Source: an uncultured Pelagibacteraceae bacterium (lineage in GTDB: Bacteria; Pseudomonadota; Alphaproteobacteria; Pelagibacterales; Pelagibacteraceae). Taken from it: DNA of 32,415 nucleotides. Of the stretch, positions 28,445-32,415 are shown piece by piece. Under the pieces are notes generated by a model. The model was not told where the DNA came from. It made no database searches and saw nothing but the letters and a program-made list of their open reading frames with translations. A program made the position numbers and the translations under genes. Where the stretch lies: NCBI GenBank assembly GCA_902600855.1, contig CACKKY010000008.1, forward strand, positions 1-32,415, read 5' to 3'. The number at the start of each line of letters is the position of its first letter. The first letter of the stretch is position 1.

Positions 28445-29860
28445 ATGAAAAGTCTAAAATTATTATTGATATCAATTATTTTTTCAATTTCCGTATATTC
28501 TCAATCTATTTCAAAATCAGCACCATCCTCTTTTGCTGATCTTGCAGAAAGATTAATGCCTTCAGTGGTCAACATTTCCACAACACAAACAGTTGTGACA
28601 AATACAAATCCATTTCCTTTTCAATTTCCTCCAGGATCTCCTTTTGAAGATATGTTTAAAGAATTTGGTACACCTCAAGAAAGAAAATCTTCCGCTCTAG
28701 GCTCAGGGTTCATAATTGATGATAAAGGTATAGTGATTACTAATAATCATGTAATTCAGGATGCAGAGGATATTATTGTAAGAGTAAACGGAGATAATGA
28801 ATACAAAGCTAAAGTTCTTGGTGCTGATCCTTTGATGGATATAGCTGTATTGCAACTAGAAACAGATGATGAATTTATCCCAGTTAAATTTGGTGACTCC
28901 GATAAAGCCAGAATTGGGGATTGGGTGATAGCAATTGGAAATCCATTTGGGCTTGGTGGGACTGTTACTGCTGGAATAATTTCAGCTAGAAACAGATCAA
29001 TTGGACTATCAAGATATGAAGATTTTATCCAGACAGACGCATCAATTAATTCTGGAAATTCTGGAGGTCCTTTGTTTGATATGGAAGGAAATGTTATTGG
29101 AATTAATACTGCAATATTAGGGCGTAACGGATCAATAGGAATTGGATTTTCGATACCAGCTAATAGCGCTAAGACTGTAATTGATCAATTAATTGAATTT
29201 GGAGAAACAAAAAGAGGTTGGCTTGGAGTTAGAATACAAGATGTAACTAAAGAGATTGCTGAGGTAGAACAGTTAGACGAAGCAAGAGGCGCATTAGTAG
29301 CTAGTGTTGCTGAAAATAGTCCTTCAGAAAAAGCAGGTATTAAGGCAGGAGATATAATTTTAGAATTCAATGAAGTAAAAATTAATCAGATGAAAGAATT
29401 ACCTGCAATTGTTGCAAAAACAGAGGTTGGAAAAAAAGTTAAAGTAAAAATTTGGAGAAATAAGAAAGAAATTTTAAAAAGTGTAGTTTTAGGAAGACTA
29501 GAAACTTCAGAGGATTTTCAAGTTAGTAAGAAGAAGGAGCCAGTTGAAAAACAAGTTGAAGATATAAAAAATTTAAAAATAACAGTTAGACTTTTAAATA
29601 AAGAAGATATCAAAAATAGAAAATTACCAAACCAAACAACCGGTGTTATTGTTACAAAAATAGAAAACGATAGCCCTCTAAAAAATACAACTTTAGTTGA
29701 GAATGATATTATTATTGAGGCTCAAAAGAAAAGAATAAGATCAATTAGTGACTTAAAACAAATTACTGAAAAAGTTCTTAATTCAAATCAAAAAACAATA
29801 TTATTTGCAATATACAATAGTCAAAATCAAAGAAGATATATTGGTGTCAAATTAGATTAA
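28445..29860 (+). CDS. DegP/HtrA-family periplasmic serine protease with two PDZ domains
   Basis: 471 aa; signal peptide, GSGFIIDDKGIVITNNHVI, DPLMDIAVLQL, TDASINSGNSGGPLF catalytic Ser, two PDZ-like domains. Confidence 0.95.
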   Translation: MKSLKLLLISIIFSISVYSQSISKSAPSSFADLAERLMPSVVNISTTQTVVTNTNPFPFQFPPGSPFEDMFKEFGTPQERKSSALGSGFIIDDKGIVITNNHVIQDAEDIIVRVNGDNEYKAKVLGADPLMDIAVLQLETDDEFIPVKFGDSDKARIGDWVIAIGNPFGLGGTVTAGIISARNRSIGLSRYEDFIQTDASINSGNSGGPLFDMEGNVIGINTAILGRNGSIGIGFSIPANSAKTVIDQLIEFGETKRGWLGVRIQDVTKEIAEVEQLDEARGALVASVAENSPSEKAGIKAGDIILEFNEVKINQMKELPAIVAKTEVGKKVKVKIWRNKKEILKSVVLGRLETSEDFQVSKKKEPVEKQVEDIKNLKITVRLLNKEDIKNRKLPNQTTGVIVTKIENDSPLKNTTLVENDIIIEAQKKRIRSISDLKQITEKVLNSNQKTILFAIYNSQNQRRYIGVKLD

Positions 29861-29862
29861 TT

Positions 29863-30774
29863 ATGGATTTTAAATCCAAGATTGTTTTAATCTCAGGCCC
29901 TACCGCATCTGGTAAGTCAAAATTTGCAATTAAACTTGCCAAAAAAATTAATGGTGAGATAATTAATGCTGATAGTATGCAAGTTTATAAAGAATTAAAA
30001 ATTTTGTCTGCTAGACCAAGTTTTAAAGATTACCAAAATATTAAACATCATCTATATGGATTTCATAATGTTAGAAATAATTTTTCTACAGGTGATTGGC
30101 TTAAATTATCTTTAAGAAAAATTGTAGAAATTAAAAAAAGAAAAAAAATACCAATTTTAGTTGGTGGAACTGGTTTATATTTTAATGCAATTCTAAAAGG
30201 ATTAGTTAAAATTCCAAAGATCCCTATTAAATATCGAGATAAAATTAGAGAATTACATAAAAACTTAGGTCAAAAAATTTTTTATAAAAAACTTTTGGAA
30301 TTAGACCCTAAGTCAAAAAATAAGATTAACTCGACAGACTCTCAAAGATCTATTAGAGCTTATGAAGTTAAGAAATTTACAAATAAATCACTTCATGACT
30401 GGTATCAAAATACTAGTCCTGTTTATGAAGATAAAGATTTTTTCAAAATTTATATCAATTTTCCGAGAGATCAGTTGATTTCAAAAATTACCTCAAGAAC
30501 TGGAAAAATGATAAAAATGGGTGCAATTAGAGAAGTACAAAATTTTGTGAAGCTTAAAGTAAAAAAAGATAAAAGCGTCAATAAAGCCATTGGTATAAGC
30601 GAGATCAAAGAATATTTGAATGATGAAAAAAAATTAAATGAAATTAAAGAGAAAATCTCAATAAAGACTAGACAATATGCCAAAAGACAGAGCACATGGG
30701 CCAGAGGGAATATGAAAAATTGGTTTCAACTTGAGTCACTAAATATCAAATCATTTTTAAAAAAAATTAAATAA
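29863..30774 (+). CDS. miaA: tRNA dimethylallyltransferase
   Basis: 303 aa; ISGPTASGKSKFAIKLAKKINGEIINADSMQVYKEL, ILVGGTGLYFNAIL, QRSIRAYEV, IKTRQYAKRQSTWARG. Confidence 0.96.
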   Translation: MDFKSKIVLISGPTASGKSKFAIKLAKKINGEIINADSMQVYKELKILSARPSFKDYQNIKHHLYGFHNVRNNFSTGDWLKLSLRKIVEIKKRKKIPILVGGTGLYFNAILKGLVKIPKIPIKYRDKIRELHKNLGQKIFYKKLLELDPKSKNKINSTDSQRSIRAYEVKKFTNKSLHDWYQNTSPVYEDKDFFKIYINFPRDQLISKITSRTGKMIKMGAIREVQNFVKLKVKKDKSVNKAIGISEIKEYLNDEKKLNEIKEKISIKTRQYAKRQSTWARGNMKNWFQLESLNIKSFLKKIK

Positions 30775-30787
30775 TTCATTCTAAAAC

Positions 30788-30817
30788 TTGACCAATGAGC
30801 ACAACTTCAGCTAGATT
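30788..30817 (+). promoter_or_regulatory. Putative sigma70 promoter for the acetolactate synthase gene, positioned for a leaderless transcript
   Basis: TTGACC (30788-30793), 18-nt spacer, TAGATT (30812-30817). Predicted start at about 30823-30824; the ATG is at 30823. Confidence 0.45.
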
Positions 30818-30822
30818 GCGAA

Positions 30823-32415
30823 ATGCCAAAATTATATACAGGAGCAGAAATTGTTTTTAAGTGTTTGGAGGATCAAGGAGTAGAGCATATTTTTGGTTAT
30901 CCAGGCGGAGCGGTTCTCCCAATTTATGATGAATTAAAAAATCACTCATCAATAAAACATATTTTAGTTAGACACGAGCAAGGAGCTGGTCATGCAGCAG
31001 AGGGTTATGCAAGATCGTCTGGAAAACCAGGAGTAGTTTTGGTTACTTCAGGTCCCGGAGCAACAAATGTTGTTACAGCATTGACAGATGCCTATATGGA
31101 CTCTGTTCCTCTTGTTTGTATTTCTGGTCAAGTTCCAACTCATTTAATTGGAACAGATGCATTTCAAGAATGTGATACCACAGGTATTACAAGACCTTGC
31201 ACAAAACATAATTGGTTAGTTAAAGATATCAATGATCTTTCAGATGTAATGCATGAAGCATTTAAAGTTGCAACAACAGGTAGACCTGGACCTGTTTTAG
31301 TTGATATCCCAAAAGACATTCAATTTGCAAAAACAAAATATAAAAAACCAAAAATACAAAAAAAATTAAATGGTAAGTCTCAAAATAAATTTACACAAAA
31401 TGAAGTAGATGAATTAATTAAATTACTAAGCAAAGCAAAAAAACCAATAATATATAGTGGTGGCGGAGTTATAAACTCTGGTCCGAAAGCTAGTGAAGCT
31501 TTAAGAGAATTCGTTAATCTGACTGGTTTTCCAATAACATCAACATTACAAGGCCTTGGCGCTTTTCCTGGAGACGATAACCAATTTTTAGGTATGCTTG
31601 GAATGCACGGAACTTATGAAGCAAACAATGCAATGCATGATTGTGATCTTTTGATAAATATTGGCGCAAGATTTGATGATCGTATCACAGGAAAAATCGA
31701 TGATTTTTCTCCAAGATCCAAAAAAGTTCATATCGATATTGACCCATCGTCAATTAATAAAATTATTAAAGTTGATCTTGCTATAGTTGGAGATGTATCT
31801 AGCGTTATAAATAAAATTAATAAAACAATCATTAAAAGTAAAAATGGTCATAGTAAATCAAACAAATCTAATATTGCTAAATGGTGGGAACAGATAGAAA
31901 AATGGAGAAAAAAAGACTCTCTGAATTTTATTAATAGCGATGAAACAATCAAGCCACAGTATGCTGTTCAAAGACTTTATGAATTAACAAAAAATAAAGA
32001 TACTTTTGTAACCACAGAGGTGGGTCAACATCAAATGTGGGCTGCTCAACATTATAAGTTTAACAAACCTAATAGATGGATGACTTCTGGAGGATTGGGT
32101 ACTATGGGATATGGATTGCCCGCGGCAGTAGGAGTCCAAATTGCTCATCCAGAAAAATTAGTTGTTGATATAGCTGGAGAAGCATCAGTTTTAATGACGA
32201 TGCAAGAAATGTCCACTGCTGTACAATACAATTTGCCAATTAAAATTTTTATTTTGAATAATCAATATATGGGAATGGTAAGACAGTGGCAGGAGCTGTT
32301 GCATGAAAAAAATTATTCAGAGAGCTATTCTGAGGCTTTACCAGACTTTGTAAAAATGGCAGAAGCATATGGATGCAAAGGTATCAAAGCTAATAATCCT
32401 TTAGATCTTGATGAA
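30823..32415 (+). CDS. ilvI: Acetolactate synthase large subunit (3' truncated by window edge)
   Basis: Open frame of 531 codons to the window end (absent from the supplied ORF track, presumably because it has no stop): MPKLYTGAEIVFKCLEDQGVEHIFGYPGGAVLPIYDEL..., ThDP-enzyme motifs GYPGGAVLPIYD, RHEQGAGHAAEGYARSSGKPGVVLVTSGPGATN, and TSGGLGTMGYGLPAAVG. The ilvI versus ilvB name is a convention choice. Confidence 0.93.
   Translation, partial: MPKLYTGAEIVFKCLEDQGVEHIFGYPGGAVLPIYDELKNHSSIKHILVRHEQGAGHAAEGYARSSGKPGVVLVTSGPGATNVVTALTDAYMDSVPLVCISGQVPTHLIGTDAFQECDTTGITRPCTKHNWLVKDINDLSDVMHEAFKVATTGRPGPVLVDIPKDIQFAKTKYKKPKIQKKLNGKSQNKFTQNEVDELIKLLSKAKKPIIYSGGGVINSGPKASEALREFVNLTGFPITSTLQGLGAFPGDDNQFLGMLGMHGTYEANNAMHDCDLLINIGARFDDRITGKIDDFSPRSKKVHIDIDPSSINKIIKVDLAIVGDVSSVINKINKTIIKSKNGHSKSNKSNIAKWWEQIEKWRKKDSLNFINSDETIKPQYAVQRLYELTKNKDTFVTTEVGQHQMWAAQHYKFNKPNRWMTSGGLGTMGYGLPAAVGVQIAHPEKLVVDIAGEASVLMTMQEMSTAVQYNLPIKIFILNNQYMGMVRQWQELLHEKNYSESYSEALPDFVKMAEAYGCKGIKANNPLDLDE

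Noticed and set aside
30795-30860. Short ORF MSTTSARLRNAKIIYRSRNCF* overlapping the ilvI start, considered as an attenuation leader peptide
   Set aside because: It overlaps the ilvI start out of frame, has only two Ile codons and no Val/Leu run, and no terminator hairpin follows. The predicted promoter also starts at the ilvI ATG, downstream of this ORF's start codon.
1-32415. CRISPR arrays, IS elements, integrases, phage genes, toxin-antitoxin or defence systems
   Set aside because: No regularly spaced repeats, transposase/integrase motifs or defence-type proteins were seen; nearly all space is assigned to core genes.

Overview
The window is AT-rich, densely packed core genome. Gene content and order (glmM-thiD-purA, rpoH, xseB-ispA-dxs, glyQS-ppdK, hflKC-DUF2065-htrA-miaA, ilvI) and the streamlined layout point to a marine alphaproteobacterium of the SAR11/Pelagibacter type; this is inferred from gene content and protein sequence, not from a search. 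I can support about 27 CDS (folP and ilvI are partial at the edges), one tRNA-Arg(TCG), and one unannotated tmRNA gene (ssrA) on the minus strand at about 22405-22668. The tmRNA is the circularly permuted, two-piece alphaproteobacterial form. Its acceptor stem pairs perfectly, the CCA is encoded internally, the intervening spacer is only 12 nt, and the tag reads ANESYALAA. No CRISPR arrays, IS elements, phage genes or obvious defence systems are visible. The most interesting non-coding signals are the permuted tmRNA with a near-consensus promoter, several promoter-like elements that put the transcription start on or next to the start codon (possible leaderless mRNAs for hflK, ilvI and aroC), and extreme compaction, including stop codons shared between convergent genes. 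The two most accessory-looking genes (an acyltransferase-SGNH protein and a polytopic GT-C-like membrane protein) each sit beside an RNA gene. I did not find convincing evidence of an undescribed multi-gene system.
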